Shown piece by piece: positions 18,532 through 29,166 of a DNA stretch of 64,000 bases. How positions within the stretch are numbered: the first letter of the stretch is position 1; every line of letters begins with the position of its first letter. Position numbers and translations under genes: made by a program. The notes beneath the pieces were generated by a model. It was given only the letters and a program-made list of their open reading frames with translations, was not told the origin of the DNA and made no database searches. The stretch is from Nonomuraea muscovyensis (GTDB taxonomy: Bacteria; Actinomycetota; Actinomycetes; Streptosporangiales; Streptosporangiaceae), in the NCBI RefSeq assembly GCF_014207745.1, contig NZ_JACHJB010000001.1:496001-560000 (forward strand), written 5' to 3'.

Positions 18532-21438
18532 TCACTGTCCCGCGCGTGTCCGCGCTGGAAGCGCGGCCGAACCGGTCGGCGGGATCTTCTCGCTCTTGAT
18601 GGCGAACGTCATCACATCCTTGAACACGGGCGCGGCGACCTGCCCGCCGAAATGACCGTTCTTCGGGTTCTGCAGCACCGACAGCACCACCAGCCGGGGC
18701 GCGTCGGCGGGGCTGAAGCCCGCGAAGGAGGCCGTGTAGCCGTCGTAGCGGCCTAGTTGCTGATCGTAGCGGTCGGCTGTGCCGGTCTTGCCCGCGACCC
18801 GGTAACCCGGGATGGCGGCCAGCTCGCCGGTGCCCTGGGCGCTCACCGCGGCCTCGAGCATGGTCGTGATCTCCTTGGCGGTCTTCTCGCTCACCACCCT
18901 GGTCTGCTTACCGGGAGGCGCGGCGACGAACCTGCCGCTCGGGTCGGTGGTGCCGGCCACGATCTGGGGCTCCACCTTGACGCCGCCGTTGGCGATGGTC
19001 TGGTAGACGCTGGCCATCTGCAACGCGGTCACCGACACGCCCTGGCCGTAGGCGACCGTGCAGCTCTGGCTGCCCGACCAGTTCTTGTGATCGGGCAGCA
19101 GGCCCGCGCCGGCGCCGGGCACGCCGCCGCCCGGCCGGCTGCCGAAGCCGAACGCCCTGAGCATGTCGTAGAGGCGCTGGTCGCCGATCTTGCGGGCGGC
19201 CATGATGGTGGCGACGTTGCTGGACTGGGCCATCGCCTCCTGGAACGTCATGGCCTGAGCCGGATGCGCGTGCGCGTCGCGCAGCACCCGGTCGGCGCAC
19301 TTGATGTTGTCCTTGACCTGGAAGACCGTGCCGGGCGTGACCGCGCCCGCCTCCAGGGCCGCCGCCGCGGTGATCACCTTGTTGGTGCTCCCGGGCTCGA
19401 ACACGTCGGAGGCGGCCCGGTTGACGTACAGGCTGGGGGACGACTGGCGCCAGTTGTCCAGGTCCAGCTCGGGGGCGTTGGCCATGGCGAGGATCTGGGC
19501 GGTGCGGACGTCCATGACGATGACGGTGCCGCTGCTCGCGCCCGACTTGTCGACCTGCTCGGCGAGGGTGCGCTGGGCGGCCCACTGGATGTCGCGGTCG
19601 ATGGTCAGCCGCACGTCGCGGCCGTCGACGGGGGCCGTGCGCTGGCTGCTGGTCATGGGGATGCGCTGCCCGTCGCGGCCGGTCTCGGCACGCAGCTCGC
19701 CGTCGCGGCCGGCCAGCAGGGAGTTCTTGGCGGCCTCGATGCCGCCGAGGCCCTTGCCCTCGTCGCCGACGAACCCGACGAGGCTGCCGGCCAGGTCGCC
19801 CGCCGGGTAGAGACGCCGGTAGGTCCTCTTCTCGGTCAGCGCGGGCACGCCGGCCTTCAGCAGGCGGCCGGCCACGACCGGGTCCACGTCCCGGGCCAGG
19901 AGCTGGTAGCGGGTGTCGACCCTGGCGAGCTTGGCGGTCATCTCCGCCTCGGACTTGCCGAGGTGCCTGGCCAGGATCGCCGCGACCTTGGGGCGGACGT
20001 CCGCGGGCACCTTGCTGGGGTCGACGGCGATCTCGCGCGCCTCGACGGTCACGGCCAGGTCGTGGCCGCCGGCGTCGGTGATCGTGCCGCGCTTGGCCGG
20101 GATGACCTCCTTCTGCAGGCGCTGCCCCGCGGCGGCCGCCTCGTAGACCTTGGAATCGAGGCCCTGCATCTGGATGAGCCGCCCGGCGAAGATCGACAGG
20201 ATGAAGGTCATGCCGATCAGGCCGATGTTGATGCGCCGACGGGGGTTGCCGAGGCGCAGCACGAGCGGCGGCTTGGGCGGGCGCGGGGGCGCCGGGGGCC
20301 TGCGGGGCGGCCGGAGGCCGTCGCCGCCGCGCCCCGGCCGACGCTCGTCGCCGCCCGCCCACGCGCGCCAGGCGTTCCAGCCGCGGCGGGCACCGTCCTG
20401 CGCCCGCCTCTCCCGGCCGAGGGGGTCGTCGGAGCGGGCCCGCCCGGCGCGGGCGTCGTCCGATCGGGCCCGCCCGTCGCCGGCCCGTCCGTCGCCGGGC
20501 CTGGTGCGCGTGCCGCGGGACCGCCCGGCCTCGTCGTCCGGCCGCGCGCGGCCGTCACGGGGCCGGCCCGAGGCGCCTTCCGACCGCAGGCGGCTGTCAC
20601 GGGACCGGCCCGAAGCACCGTCGCGGGCGCCGTCCGCGCGCTCCGGCGCGTCGTCGGGGTGCGTGGCGCGGGTGCGGGATCGTGCCTCGCCCTGGCGGGC
20701 GCGGGCGCGCGGGCCGTCGGCGTCCTCGCGCAGGGCACGCTCGCGCCCGCGGTCGTGCCCGTCCTCGCGGCCTCGTCCGTCCCGGCCTGCACGACCGCGG
20801 GAGCCGTCGCCGCTCTCCTGCCGGGAGCGCCCGCGCGGCCCGGCGTCGTCGATCCTGGGCAGCCCGCGCGGGCCGCCGTCGTCGCCCTGCCGGGAACGCC
20901 CGTCCCTGGTGCGGCCCGGGGCGTCGTCCTGCCTGACCCGGCCACGGGCGCGCTCGTCGCGCGTCTGCGGGGTGCGCGCCCCCGGCCGGCCCGCCTCGCC
21001 GCCCCTGCGGGCGCCCTCGGGGCCGTCCTGGCGCGGGCGCCCGCCGGAGGAACCCTGCGCGTCGTCGTCTCCCGAGCGGGGCCGCCGCCCGGACGCACCT
21101 GGCGGCTCGTCGCCGGCGCCGGGCCGCCGGCCGCCGGCCGCGCGTGGCTCGTCGTCCTCGTCCGGGCTCCGGCGCCCGCCCTGGGACGGCCGGAGGCGCT
21201 GGGCGTCGGCCGCGGGGCCGCTGCCGAAGGGCAGGTCGAACGGGTCGGGCTGTTTCCTCGGATTGCGGGGGTCGCGCCGCTCCTCGGACGGCGGCCGGCC
21301 CGTGCCCTCCGAGCGTGCCGAACCGCCCTGCCGCCCGGGACCGCCCGGCCGACGACGAACGGCGCCGGCCCCTCCTTGAGAGCCGGCGCCGCCAGCGCCG
21401 CGGCCGGGCCCCGGGCCCCTGCCGCCTGTCTCCCTCAC
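18532..21438 (-). CDS. ftsI: Septal class B penicillin-binding protein FtsI/PBP3 with giant N-terminal extension
   Basis: Septal transpeptidase, partner of FtsW. The membrane anchor (RINIGLIGMTFILSIFAGRL) lies at ~403-425, followed by a PBP dimerisation domain (AKRGTITDAGGHDLAVTVEA) and a transpeptidase domain with all three motifs: STNK (~684), SSN (~739) and KTG (~883). A PASTA domain is not seen. The striking feature is the ~400-residue cytoplasmic N-terminus made of R, G, D, S, P and E repeats (RGRxRQDD/RDGRARPDD type); most actinobacterial FtsI proteins have only tens of residues there. Frame-consistent GC bias and the GTGA overlap with ftsL at 21438 support this full-length start, though internal starts are possible. 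Confidence 0.93.
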   Translation of the reverse strand: MRETGGRGPGPGRGAGGAGSQGGAGAVRRRPGGPGRQGGSARSEGTGRPPSEERRDPRNPRKQPDPFDLPFGSGPAADAQRLRPSQGGRRSPDEDDEPRAAGGRRPGAGDEPPGASGRRPRSGDDDAQGSSGGRPRQDGPEGARRGGEAGRPGARTPQTRDERARGRVRQDDAPGRTRDGRSRQGDDGGPRGLPRIDDAGPRGRSRQESGDGSRGRAGRDGRGREDGHDRGRERALREDADGPRARARQGEARSRTRATHPDDAPERADGARDGASGRSRDSRLRSEGASGRPRDGRARPDDEAGRSRGTRTRPGDGRAGDGRARSDDARAGRARSDDPLGRERRAQDGARRGWNAWRAWAGGDERRPGRGGDGLRPPRRPPAPPRPPKPPLVLRLGNPRRRINIGLIGMTFILSIFAGRLIQMQGLDSKVYEAAAAGQRLQKEVIPAKRGTITDAGGHDLAVTVEAREIAVDPSKVPADVRPKVAAILARHLGKSEAEMTAKLARVDTRYQLLARDVDPVVAGRLLKAGVPALTEKRTYRRLYPAGDLAGSLVGFVGDEGKGLGGIEAAKNSLLAGRDGELRAETGRDGQRIPMTSSQRTAPVDGRDVRLTIDRDIQWAAQRTLAEQVDKSGASSGTVIVMDVRTAQILAMANAPELDLDNWRQSSPSLYVNRAASDVFEPGSTNKVITAAAALEAGAVTPGTVFQVKDNIKCADRVLRDAHAHPAQAMTFQEAMAQSSNVATIMAARKIGDQRLYDMLRAFGFGSRPGGGVPGAGAGLLPDHKNWSGSQSCTVAYGQGVSVTALQMASVYQTIANGGVKVEPQIVAGTTDPSGRFVAAPPGKQTRVVSEKTAKEITTMLEAAVSAQGTGELAAIPGYRVAGKTGTADRYDQQLGRYDGYTASFAGFSPADAPRLVVLSVLQNPKNGHFGGQVAAPVFKDVMTFAIKSEKIPPTGSAALPARTRAGQ

Positions 21439-22430
21439 CGCGTCCGGCCCACCGAACCGGACTCCGTGCCGGACTCCGTGGTCGCGGCCGTGCCGGTCTC
21501 TGTGCCGGACTCGGTGCCGCCCGACGTGCCGGACTCGGTGCCGGATTCCGCGCGGGGCTCGGCGGCCGAGCCGGGCAGCGGCGCGTCGTCGTTCAGGGGC
21601 AACGGGTTGATGCCCGTGTCACGGGTCAGGCCCTGCTGCTCGGCCTGCGTGGCGATGGCGTCGGGCTGCGTGGCCCGCTCGTTCTCCTGGCGCAGGTACT
21701 CGTTGTGCCGGTGCGCGTTGGCGATGTCCTCGCGCAGCTCGCCCGCGGTGATCGAGTCGCGCGCGAGCACGGTGTTGAGCAGCAGCAGGCTCATCAGGCC
21801 GCCGCACAGCAGGCCGACGACGAGCAGCACGAACGGCGCCCGCTGACGCCGCCGCGCGGGACGGCGCTGGGCCGCCGGACGGGTGGCGCGCACCCGCGCG
21901 GCACCGGTCCCGCCGCGGGCGGCGGTGTCGGCGGCCGGTCGCGGCGGCGGCACGGGACGCGACCCGGCGCCCGTTCCGGGCCCCTGCGCGGGACGCGTGT
22001 CCGGCTTCTGGGCCGGACGCGTGCCGGAACCCGACGCGGGACGCGTGCCGGAAGGGGTGCGCCTGCCCGACGCCGCGGGCGTGCCCGACTCCGGTGCTGT
22101 CCGCGAACCGGATGCGGAACGCGTGCCGGACGCGGTGCGCGTGCCGGACGCGGTGCGCGAGCCGGAGACCGAGGTGGGGCGCGTGCCCGGCGCGGGGCGG
22201 GCGCCGGCCTCAGGGGCGGGACGCGCGGTGGACTCCGGGGCGGGGCCGGTGACCGGGTTGGGCGTGGCCTGGTGCGGCGCGGCGGGCCGGCGCCGGCCGG
22301 TCCGGGGCGTGGCCGCGGGGCCGGGCTTGGTCCCGCCGCCGCCGGGCCCGGGCTTGAGACCGGTCTTGGGCAGGCCGCCGCGGGCGGGCGTGTCCCGCCC
22401 GGTCTCCTGCTCAGTCGTGGTGGTCAACAC
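21435..22430 (-). CDS. ftsL: FtsL-like divisome protein with long disordered N-terminus
   Basis: Small bitopic septal protein by position (between rsmH and ftsI) and topology. Residues ~1-195 are low-complexity with T/G/R/P/A repeats such as [11 protein letters not shown] single TM segment ([21 protein letters not shown], ~199-220) follows, then a short extracellular coiled coil ([25 protein letters not shown]) and a tail with [16 protein letters not shown] repeats. Length is 331 residues against ~120-200 for usual FtsL. The GTG start overlaps the end of rsmH by 20 nt. FtsL sequence is poorly conserved; the call rests on context and architecture. Confidence 0.85.
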   Translation of the reverse strand: MLTTTTEQETGRDTPARGGLPKTGLKPGPGGGGTKPGPAATPRTGRRRPAAPHQATPNPVTGPAPESTARPAPEAGARPAPGTRPTSVSGSRTASGTRTASGTRSASGSRTAPESGTPAASGRRTPSGTRPASGSGTRPAQKPDTRPAQGPGTGAGSRPVPPPRPAADTAARGGTGAARVRATRPAAQRRPARRRQRAPFVLLVVGLLCGGLMSLLLLNTVLARDSITAGELREDIANAHRHNEYLRQENERATQPDAIATQAEQQGLTRDTGINPLPLNDDAPLPGSAAEPRAESGTESGTSGGTESGTETGTAATTESGTESGSVGRTR

Positions 22431-23382
22431 GGATCCTCTCTGCCGCCCGTAGCCGGGCCGAGGCGGCCCGCGGGTTACGGGCCACCTCCTCTTCGCTCGG
22501 GAGCTCGGCTCCCCTCGTCAGCAGGCGGAACCGCGGCTGGTGAGCCGGCAGCGGGACGGGCAGCCCGGGCGGGCTGGTGTCCTTGGTTCGCGCCGTGAGG
22601 ACCTGCTTGGTCAGCCGGTCCTCGAGGGAGTGGTAGGAAAGCACGACGACTCGCCCACCGAGCGCGAGCGCGTCGAGGGCCGCGGGAAGCGCCGCCTCCA
22701 GGGCGGCGAGCTCCGCGTTCACCTCGATGCGCAGCGCCTGGAAAGTCCTCTTGGCGGGGTTGCCCCCGGTGCGCCGGGTCGCGGCCGGGATCGCGTCACG
22801 AACGATCTCCGCGAGCCGCTTAGTCGACGTTATGGCCTCCTTGGCCCGTTCCCTGACAATGAAGCCCGCGACACGCGGTGCGAACCGTTCCTCCCCGTAA
22901 TCGCGGAGGATGCGCGTTAGGTCCCCTGCGGAGTAGGTATTGACGACCTTTTCCGCGGTCAGCTCCTGGCTGGTGTCCATCCGCATGTCGAGGGGGGCGT
23001 CGTAGGAGTAGGCGAAGCCGCGCCCGGCCTCGTCGAGCTGCGGCGAGGACACGCCCAGGTCGAACAGAGCGCCGTCGATCGCCGGACGGCCCGCCTCGGC
23101 GAGCACGTCGGCCAGCCGGTCGGAGGTGGCGTGCACCAGGGTGGTCCGGCCGGCGTAGGGCGCGAGCCTGCGCGTGGAGAACTCGATCGCGAACGGGTCG
23201 CGGTCGATGCCGATGAGATGAAGTGACGGGTGGGCCGCGAGCAGGGCCTCCGAGTGGCCACCGAGGCCGAGGTTGGCGTCGACGACGACCGGGCTCGCGC
23301 CCGTCAGTGCCGGGGCCAGCAGTTCCAGTACGCGGTCGAGCATGACCGGAACGTGACCGCCCGTGCCTGTGGTGTCGTGCAT
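22411..23382 (-). CDS. rsmH: 16S rRNA (cytosine(1402)-N4)-methyltransferase RsmH (MraW)
   Basis: SAM-dependent methyltransferase that modifies C1402 in 16S rRNA. From the ATG at 23382 (G-rich AGAGGGGGGG upstream) the protein has 323 residues, starting [17 protein letters not shown]. Motifs include [16 protein letters not shown] (SAM loop), [51 protein letters not shown] and [15 protein letters not shown]. Second gene of the dcw cluster, 219 nt after mraZ. Confidence 0.97.
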   Translation of the reverse strand: MHDTTGTGGHVPVMLDRVLELLAPALTGASPVVVDANLGLGGHSEALLAAHPSLHLIGIDRDPFAIEFSTRRLAPYAGRTTLVHATSDRLADVLAEAGRPAIDGALFDLGVSSPQLDEAGRGFAYSYDAPLDMRMDTSQELTAEKVVNTYSAGDLTRILRDYGEERFAPRVAGFIVRERAKEAITSTKRLAEIVRDAIPAATRRTGGNPAKRTFQALRIEVNAELAALEAALPAALDALALGGRVVVLSYHSLEDRLTKQVLTARTKDTSPPGLPVPLPAHQPRFRLLTRGAELPSEEEVARNPRAASARLRAAERIRVDHHD

Positions 23383-23601
23383 CTCCAACCCCCCCTCTCG
23401 CGTCCTTGCTCGCGGATGACGCGTCCGGCGATCGATCGGACCTTCCTGGGTCCCCACCCGGCGCCGCCCGGCCAGGTCCCCATCCGCACCCTCTTCGTGA
23501 ACGCCCTCCATCTGACACCGGGGAAGGTGCATCAGCCGGCGGGCAGTGGTTGCGGGTGGAGACCTCGCCGAACGACTTATCCGACGGATCGACCGTGGCT
23601 A

Positions 23602-24033
23602 CTACAAGATCCCTGGCAGCACCTCCTCCGACAGATCGGCGAACGCCTGCTCCTGCGCTTGGAGATAGGTGTCCCAGGCCTGTGCGTCCCAGATCTCCAG
23701 CCGGGTGTTGGCCCCGATGACCACGCAGTCACGCTGCAGGCCGGCGTACTGGCGCAGGCTCTGCGGGATCGTGATGCGTCCCTGTTTGTCGGGAGTCTCG
23801 TCGGACGCGCTGGCGAAGAAGACGCGGCTGTAGTCACGCACCGCCTTGGCGGTGACCGGGGCGGTGCTGAGAGCCTCGGTAATGCGCTGGAACTCCTCCA
23901 CGGGAAAGACGTAGAGGCATCGCTCCTGGCCTTTGGTGATCACAAGACCCTCCGCCAGCTCCTCACGGTACTTAGCCGGCAGGAACAGCCGTCCCTTGTC
24001 GTCGAGGCGCGGCTGATGGGTGCCGAGGAACAT
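23602..24033 (-). CDS. mraZ: Transcriptional regulator MraZ
   Basis: AbrB-like, ring-forming DNA-binding protein that represses its own dcw operon. From the ATG at 24033 (GGGAGG 9 nt upstream) it is 143 residues with two SpoVT/AbrB-type halves: [22 protein letters not shown] (~2-23) and [24 protein letters not shown] (~75-98). Length and the two DKQ/KGR motifs are typical. It is the first gene of the cluster and has a matching operator directly upstream. Confidence 0.96.
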   Translation of the reverse strand: MFLGTHQPRLDDKGRLFLPAKYREELAEGLVITKGQERCLYVFPVEEFQRITEALSTAPVTAKAVRDYSRVFFASASDETPDKQGRITIPQSLRQYAGLQRDCVVIGANTRLEIWDAQAWDTYLQAQEQAFADLSEEVLPGIL

Positions 24034-24085
24034 CGGCCCCACCTCCCGTGCCTAGCGAAGCGCCCAGCGCTGACGCACCGTGCCC

Positions 24086-24126
24086 TCCACTGCGCACCAC
24101 CATACTCCACTTCTCCCCACCGTCAA
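24086..24126 (-). promoter_or_regulatory. mraZ promoter with four MraZ boxes
   Basis: On the minus strand a -35 TTGACG (24126-24121) and a -10 TATGGT (24104-24099) are 16 nt apart. GTGGG, GTGGA, GTGGT and GTGGA occur at 24120, 24110, 24100 and 24090, exactly every 10 nt, each separated by 5 nt. MraZ from other bacteria binds repeats of this form (GTGGG with 5-nt spacers). The boxes fill the promoter spacer and run past the -10, as expected for an autorepressed promoter. Confidence 0.8.
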
Positions 24127-24496
24127 CTAATTCAACAGCATGTCGCCGCCTGTTCGGCGAACGTTTTCGCAGGTCAGAGCGGTGGAGCGGAGAGGGGGGC
24201 GCGGAGGGGCACGCGGGCGGTCACGGGCGTGTCGAGGATCGCGGAGGCCGCCGGATCCGGCGGCGGGCGGCGCGGGTGGAGGAAGGTGGAGCGGACGAAG
24301 CGGGGTGTGTGACCGCATCGGCACGCGTACGCCACAAGAACCGGACACTGACCAGATTCTGTGGGAAATCCTCAAAAGTCGCCCAAGAACCCGCAGCGTC
24401 GTAGGGTCGTACAGACAATGGAAAAGGAAAGGCATGGCTCCCGCAATGGCACCCACGCCGCCGGGACACCCGTAGCACTTCTCTCATGGAGGCCTG
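24127..24496. other. Divergent intergenic region between mraZ and the moxR operon
   Basis: 370 bp with no supported gene. The right half (24340-24440) is AT-richer and probably holds the moxR promoter. A 13-codon ATG frame (24434-24475) with AAGGAAAG upstream is visible but too short to call. Confidence 0.5.
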
Positions 24497-25474
24497 GTGG
24501 CAGTTACCCATGACGTCCCTCACCGGCTCGACGAGCTGGTCTCCACCGCACACCGGATCCGCGAGGCGGTCGAGTCTGTGGTCGAGGGCAAGAGCGACGC
24601 CGTGCGTCTCACCCTCACCGTATTGCTCGCCGAGGGCCACCTGTTGATCGAGGACGTACCCGGGGTCGGCAAGACCATGCTCGCCAAGGCGCTCGCACGG
24701 TCCATCGACTGCCCGGTCCGCAGGGTGCAGTTCACGCCCGACCTGCTGCCCAGCGACATCACCGGGGTCAGCGCCTACAACCAGCAGACGCGGGAGTTCG
24801 AGTTCAAGCCCGGGCCGGTGTTCGCGAACATCGTGGTGGGCGACGAGATCAACCGTGCCTCCCCCAAGACCCAGTCGGCGCTGCTGGAGTGCATGGAGGA
24901 GCACCAGGTCACCGTCGACGGCGTGACGTACCAGCTCGACATGCCCTTCATGGTCATCGCCACCCAGAACCCCATCGAGATGGAGGGCACCTACCCCCTC
25001 CCCGAGGCGCAGCGCGACCGCTTCACCGCGCGCGTCGCGATGGGCTACCCGGAGCCGTCCGCCGAACTGGAGATGCTGGACGTCCACGGCGGCGCCTCCC
25101 CCCTGGACAAGCTGCAGCCGGTGGCGACGACCGCAGAGGTGCGCGCGCTCATCGAGGCGGTACGCGGCGTCTACGTCGCGCAGCCGGTCAAGAAGTACGC
25201 CATCGACCTGGTGGTCGCCACCCGCCACTCCCCCGACCTGCGGCTGGGCGCCTCCCCGCGCTCGACGCTGCAACTCGTCCGCGCGGCCAGGGCGCACGCG
25301 GCGCTGTCCGGGCGCGACTACGTCATCCCCGACGACCTGCAGGACCTGGCGGTGCCCGTGCTCGCCCACCGGCTGCTGCCGAGCGTCGAGGCGCAGGGGC
25401 AGCGCCGCCTGCCCGAGCAGGTGGTGACCGACCTGCTCAGGCGCGTGCCCGTCCCGGAGACGCGGGCGTCGTGA
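24497..25474 (+). CDS. MoxR-type AAA+ ATPase
   Basis: MoxR-family ATPases act as chaperones, often with DUF58 and transglutaminase partners as here. The 325-residue protein has Walker [16 protein letters not shown] (~53-67), Walker [24 protein letters not shown], sensor 1 region [22 protein letters not shown] and the C-terminal lid ([23 protein letters not shown]). The start is GTG at 24497 with GGAGG upstream. The stop overlaps the next GTG. Client proteins are unknown. Confidence 0.95.
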   Translation: MAVTHDVPHRLDELVSTAHRIREAVESVVEGKSDAVRLTLTVLLAEGHLLIEDVPGVGKTMLAKALARSIDCPVRRVQFTPDLLPSDITGVSAYNQQTREFEFKPGPVFANIVVGDEINRASPKTQSALLECMEEHQVTVDGVTYQLDMPFMVIATQNPIEMEGTYPLPEAQRDRFTARVAMGYPEPSAELEMLDVHGGASPLDKLQPVATTAEVRALIEAVRGVYVAQPVKKYAIDLVVATRHSPDLRLGASPRSTLQLVRAARAHAALSGRDYVIPDDLQDLAVPVLAHRLLPSVEAQGQRRLPEQVVTDLLRRVPVPETRAS

Positions 25475-26730
25475 GGGACGGGCTTCGGGCGCTCACCTCC
25501 CGGGGCAGGTCGTTCCTGGCCTCCGGGATCGCGGCGCTGCTGATGGCGCTGCTGCTGGGAGAGAACGACCTGTTCAGGATCGGCGTGCTCGTGACGGCGC
25601 TGCCGCTGCTGGCGGCGATGGTCGTGGCGCGCACCCGCTACCGGCTGAGCTGCGCCCGTCGGCTCGACCCGGCCAGGAGCGAGGTGGGCGGGGAGGCCAC
25701 CGTGACCCTGCGCCTGGAGAACGTCACCCGGCTGCCGACCGGTCTGCTGCTCATCGAGGACACCGTGCCGTACGCGCTGGGCGTGCGACCCCGGTTCGTG
25801 CTGGACCGGGTGGAGCCTCGGGGCATCCGCGAGATCGACTACCGGGTCCGCTCCGACCTGCGGGGCCGCTTCACGATCGGCCCGCTGTCGGTGCGCATCG
25901 CCGACCCGTTCGGGCTGGTGGAGCTGACCCGGTCGTTCACGATCAGCGACACCCTCGTGGTGACGCCGCAGGTGGTGGCGCTGCCCCACGTACGGCTGTC
26001 GGGTGAGTGGACGGGCGGCGGCGACAGCCGCACCCGCAGCGTGGCCGCGGCGGGCGACGACGACGTGGCGCCGCGCGAGTACCGGCAGGGCGACGACCTG
26101 CGCCGGGTGCACTGGCGCTCGACCGCCCGGCGCGGCGAGCTGATGGTGCGGCGCGAGGAGCAGCAGTGGCAGAGCCGCGGCGCTCTGCTGCTGGACACCC
26201 GCCGGCACGCGCACCGGGGCGAGGGCCCGCGCTCGTCGTTCGAGGTGGGCGTCTCGGCGGCGGCGTCGATCGGCGTGCATCTCTCGCGCGAGGGGCTCGG
26301 CCTGCGCCTGGTCACCGACCAGGGCTCCGAGCACCTGACGGACACGGGGGCGAGCCACTCGCTGCTCGACACGCTGTCCGTCATCCGTCACAGCCCCGCC
26401 CGCTCGCTGGAGATCGGCGTCGCGGCGCTGCGTCAGGGCGGCGGCGACGGCCTCGTCGTGGCGGTCCTCGGGGCGCTCGACCCGGAGGAGGCCAGGGAAC
26501 TGGCCCGGGTGCGGCACACCGGCATCACCGGGGTGGCCGTGCTGCTCGACGTGGAGACGTGGGACGGCGCCGAGCCCGGCGCGTCGGACGACTACCGGGC
26601 GGTGCAGGGCGTGCTCGCCGGCTATGGCTGGCGCATCGTGCGTCTGCCCGCCGGCACGTCCATCGCCTCGGTGTGGCAGGACGCCGCCAACCGCGGCAGG
26701 TACGCACTCGGCCAGGGAGGGGCGGCATGA
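25471..26730 (+). CDS. DUF58 domain protein
   Basis: The GTG start at 25471 overlaps the moxR stop (GTGA). The 419-residue product has two TM segments near the N-terminus (~13-55), an Ig/BatD-like beta region (~70-170) and the DUF58 core with [30 protein letters not shown] (~207-236), the family signature. MoxR-DUF58-TgpA triads are common in actinomycetes. The biochemical role is not established; coupling of the three genes implies a joint complex at the membrane. Confidence 0.94.
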   Translation: MRDGLRALTSRGRSFLASGIAALLMALLLGENDLFRIGVLVTALPLLAAMVVARTRYRLSCARRLDPARSEVGGEATVTLRLENVTRLPTGLLLIEDTVPYALGVRPRFVLDRVEPRGIREIDYRVRSDLRGRFTIGPLSVRIADPFGLVELTRSFTISDTLVVTPQVVALPHVRLSGEWTGGGDSRTRSVAAAGDDDVAPREYRQGDDLRRVHWRSTARRGELMVRREEQQWQSRGALLLDTRRHAHRGEGPRSSFEVGVSAAASIGVHLSREGLGLRLVTDQGSEHLTDTGASHSLLDTLSVIRHSPARSLEIGVAALRQGGGDGLVVAVLGALDPEEARELARVRHTGITGVAVLLDVETWDGAEPGASDDYRAVQGVLAGYGWRIVRLPAGTSIASVWQDAANRGRYALGQGGAA

Positions 26731-29150
26731 GACTGTCCGTCGCCGCCGCGGCGGCCACGATGTCCGCGGCCATCCTGCTCTACGCGCTCTTCGACGCGGC
26801 CTCGTGGTTCTGGGGGTCGGCGGGGGCGGTGCTCGCGGTGCTGGCGGCGAGCCTGCTGTCCGGCCGTCTGTCGCTGCCCGCCTGGGCGGCGCCGCCGGTC
26901 GCGCTGGTCGCCCTGTGGGTCTACCTGACCGCCTCGTACGCCTCGCAGGAGGCGTGGGCGTACGTCGTGCCGACCAAGGGGTCGGTGGTGGAGCTGGCGC
27001 GGCTGGTGGCGGCGGCCTGGACCGACATCCAGCGGTTCGCCGCCCCGGTGCCGGCCAACGAGGGCATCTCGCTGCTGACCGCGGGCGGTGTGGGGCTCAT
27101 CGCGGTCCTGGTGGACCTGTTCGCCGTGCGGCTGCGGCGGGCGGCGCTGGCCGGGCTGCCGATGCTGGCGCTGGCCACGGTGCCGGCCACGATCCTGGCC
27201 GAGCCGATCAGCTGGCCGGCGTTCATCATCGCCGCGCTCGGCTTCACCGGCCTGCTGGTCGCCGACGGCCGCGAGCGGCTGGGCCACTGGGGCCGGGCCG
27301 TGCTGGTGCGCCGGACCCGGATGGCCGCCACCCCCGACCGGCCGGGCGGCTCGCGCCCGGCGATGGACACCCGGGGGCTGCGCCTGTCGGGCAAGCGCAT
27401 CGGGTTCGCCGCGATCGCGCTGGCCGTGCTGCTGCCGGCCGCGCTGCCCGCGATGGAGCCGGTGTCGTTCTTCACGTTCGGCGTGGGCGGCCGGGGGTCG
27501 GGCACGGGCAACTCGATCAGCATCCCCAACCCGATCGCCAACCTGAAGGGCCAGCTGGAGCTGCCCGAGCGGCGGACCGTGCTGACCTACACCAACAGCG
27601 ACGACCAGCCGCGCTACCTGCGGATCTACGCGCTCGACACGTTCGACGGCGAGCAGTTCGGCATGACCGAGCCGAAGGGCTCGCCGGACAACCGCACCGA
27701 CAACGGCCCGCTGCCGCAGCCTCCGGGGCTGGGCGGCGAGGTCAAGGTCGGCAACGTGGTGACCAACATCCAGATCAGCGAGGAGATCGCCAAGCTGTCG
27801 TTCCTGCCGTTGCCGTACCCGCCGCGGCAGGTCCGCGTCGACGGCGACTGGCGCGCGGACGTGGACACGCTGATGGTCTTCTCCACCCGTGACGAGGCCG
27901 CCGGGCTGGAGTACGAGGTCGCCACGAGCGAGCCCGCCGCCACCGGCGAGCTGCTGGAGTCGCTGCCGCAGAGCAGGAGCGGGGCAGACCCGCGCTTCCT
28001 CAGGCTGCCCGACGACCTGCCCCCGGAGATCGAGGAGCTGGCCTCCCGGATCACGGCCGACGCGGACACCACCTACGACGCGGCGGTGAAGCTGCAGGAG
28101 TTCTTCACCAAGACCGGCAACTTCACCTACAGCCTCAAGACGCAGGGCCACGGCAACAACGCGCTGAAGGACTTCCTGCTGCGCAGCCGGGCGGGTTACT
28201 GCGAGCAGTTCGCGGCGTCGATGGCGGTGCTGGCCAGGATCGCGGGCATCCCGTCGCGGGTGGTGATCGGCTACACGGGCGGCACGAAGATCGCCGACCG
28301 GTGGATGGTGGGGACGAACGACTCCCACTCCTGGCCCGAGCTGTACTTCGAGGGCGTGGGCTGGCTGCCGTTCGAGCCGACCCCGGCCGGTTCGCTGGGC
28401 CAGGGCAGCGCCCGCGTCCCGGCGTACACGGTGCCGCCGCTCGACCCGGTCGAGGGCGACTCCTCGACCCCGACGCCGGGGGCGACCAGCAACTCCGCCG
28501 ACGAGCCGGTGGATCCGCAGGCCCGGGTCAACCCGCGCGAGCTGGACCGCGAGGCGAGCCTGGCGACCGGCGGGCTGCCGCCGGACGACTCGATGCCGGC
28601 GGCCGGCAAGGTCGGCATCGGGGCCGGCGTGCTCCTGCTGCTTCTGCTCGTGCCGGCCGGGCTGCGGCTGGCGACCCGGGGCCGGCGGGTCCGGGCCCTC
28701 GGCAGGGAGTCCGGTCAGACGTCCGCCCGGGCCGGTGGCGGCACGTCCCGGCCGCCCGTGGGCGCCGCGTGGGCGGAGCTGGACGACGTGCTGGTCGACT
28801 ACGGGATGGCCCGTCACACCAGCGAGACGCCGCGGGCGCTGGCACGGCGGCTGGCCCAGCAGTACGAGCTGGGCCCCGAGGCGGCGACGGCCCTGGCGAA
28901 GATCGCCTCGGCGGTGGAGCGGTCGCTGTTCGCGCGGGATCCGGGCGAGATCGGGCCGATGCGCAAGGACCTGCGCACGGTGCGGCAGGCTCTGGCGGCG
29001 ACGGTGTCGCGCGGGAGGCGGGTGCGGGCGGTGCTGCTGCCCGCGTCGACGTTGCGCAGGATACGGCTCGTGGGTGAGCGGCTGCTGGACGGTTTCGACC
29101 GGCTGGAGAACCTGCGGCTGCGCCGGACGGCGGCCCCGAAAGGATCGTGA
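26727..29150 (+). CDS. TgpA-like transglutaminase domain membrane protein
   Basis: 807 residues with several TM segments (~1-50, ~115-185, ~225-245), an extracellular TgpA N-terminal region, a transglutaminase core, a further TM at ~630-652 and a C-terminal cytoplasmic DUF4129 region. The catalytic Cys is C492 in GYCEQFAASMAVLARIAGIPS and His is H534 in NDSHSW. The third triad position reads FEPTP (E550) where Asp is common, a change often seen in this family. The start overlaps the DUF58 stop (ATGA). The substrate is unknown; cell-wall or protein processing is plausible. Confidence 0.94.
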   Translation: MRLSVAAAAATMSAAILLYALFDAASWFWGSAGAVLAVLAASLLSGRLSLPAWAAPPVALVALWVYLTASYASQEAWAYVVPTKGSVVELARLVAAAWTDIQRFAAPVPANEGISLLTAGGVGLIAVLVDLFAVRLRRAALAGLPMLALATVPATILAEPISWPAFIIAALGFTGLLVADGRERLGHWGRAVLVRRTRMAATPDRPGGSRPAMDTRGLRLSGKRIGFAAIALAVLLPAALPAMEPVSFFTFGVGGRGSGTGNSISIPNPIANLKGQLELPERRTVLTYTNSDDQPRYLRIYALDTFDGEQFGMTEPKGSPDNRTDNGPLPQPPGLGGEVKVGNVVTNIQISEEIAKLSFLPLPYPPRQVRVDGDWRADVDTLMVFSTRDEAAGLEYEVATSEPAATGELLESLPQSRSGADPRFLRLPDDLPPEIEELASRITADADTTYDAAVKLQEFFTKTGNFTYSLKTQGHGNNALKDFLLRSRAGYCEQFAASMAVLARIAGIPSRVVIGYTGGTKIADRWMVGTNDSHSWPELYFEGVGWLPFEPTPAGSLGQGSARVPAYTVPPLDPVEGDSSTPTPGATSNSADEPVDPQARVNPRELDREASLATGGLPPDDSMPAAGKVGIGAGVLLLLLLVPAGLRLATRGRRVRALGRESGQTSARAGGGTSRPPVGAAWAELDDVLVDYGMARHTSETPRALARRLAQQYELGPEAATALAKIASAVERSLFARDPGEIGPMRKDLRTVRQALAATVSRGRRVRAVLLPASTLRRIRLVGERLLDGFDRLENLRLRRTAAPKGS

Positions 29151-29166
29151 GGCGCCGAACGCCATC

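Noticed and set aside
18757..21846. 1029-codon plus-strand frame opposite ftsI
   Set aside because: Antisense shadow; the minus strand encodes all penicillin-binding motifs.
24434..24475. 13-codon frame before moxR with AAGGAAAG
   Set aside because: Too short, P/A-rich with no regulatory codon pattern or hairpin; probably chance in the leader.
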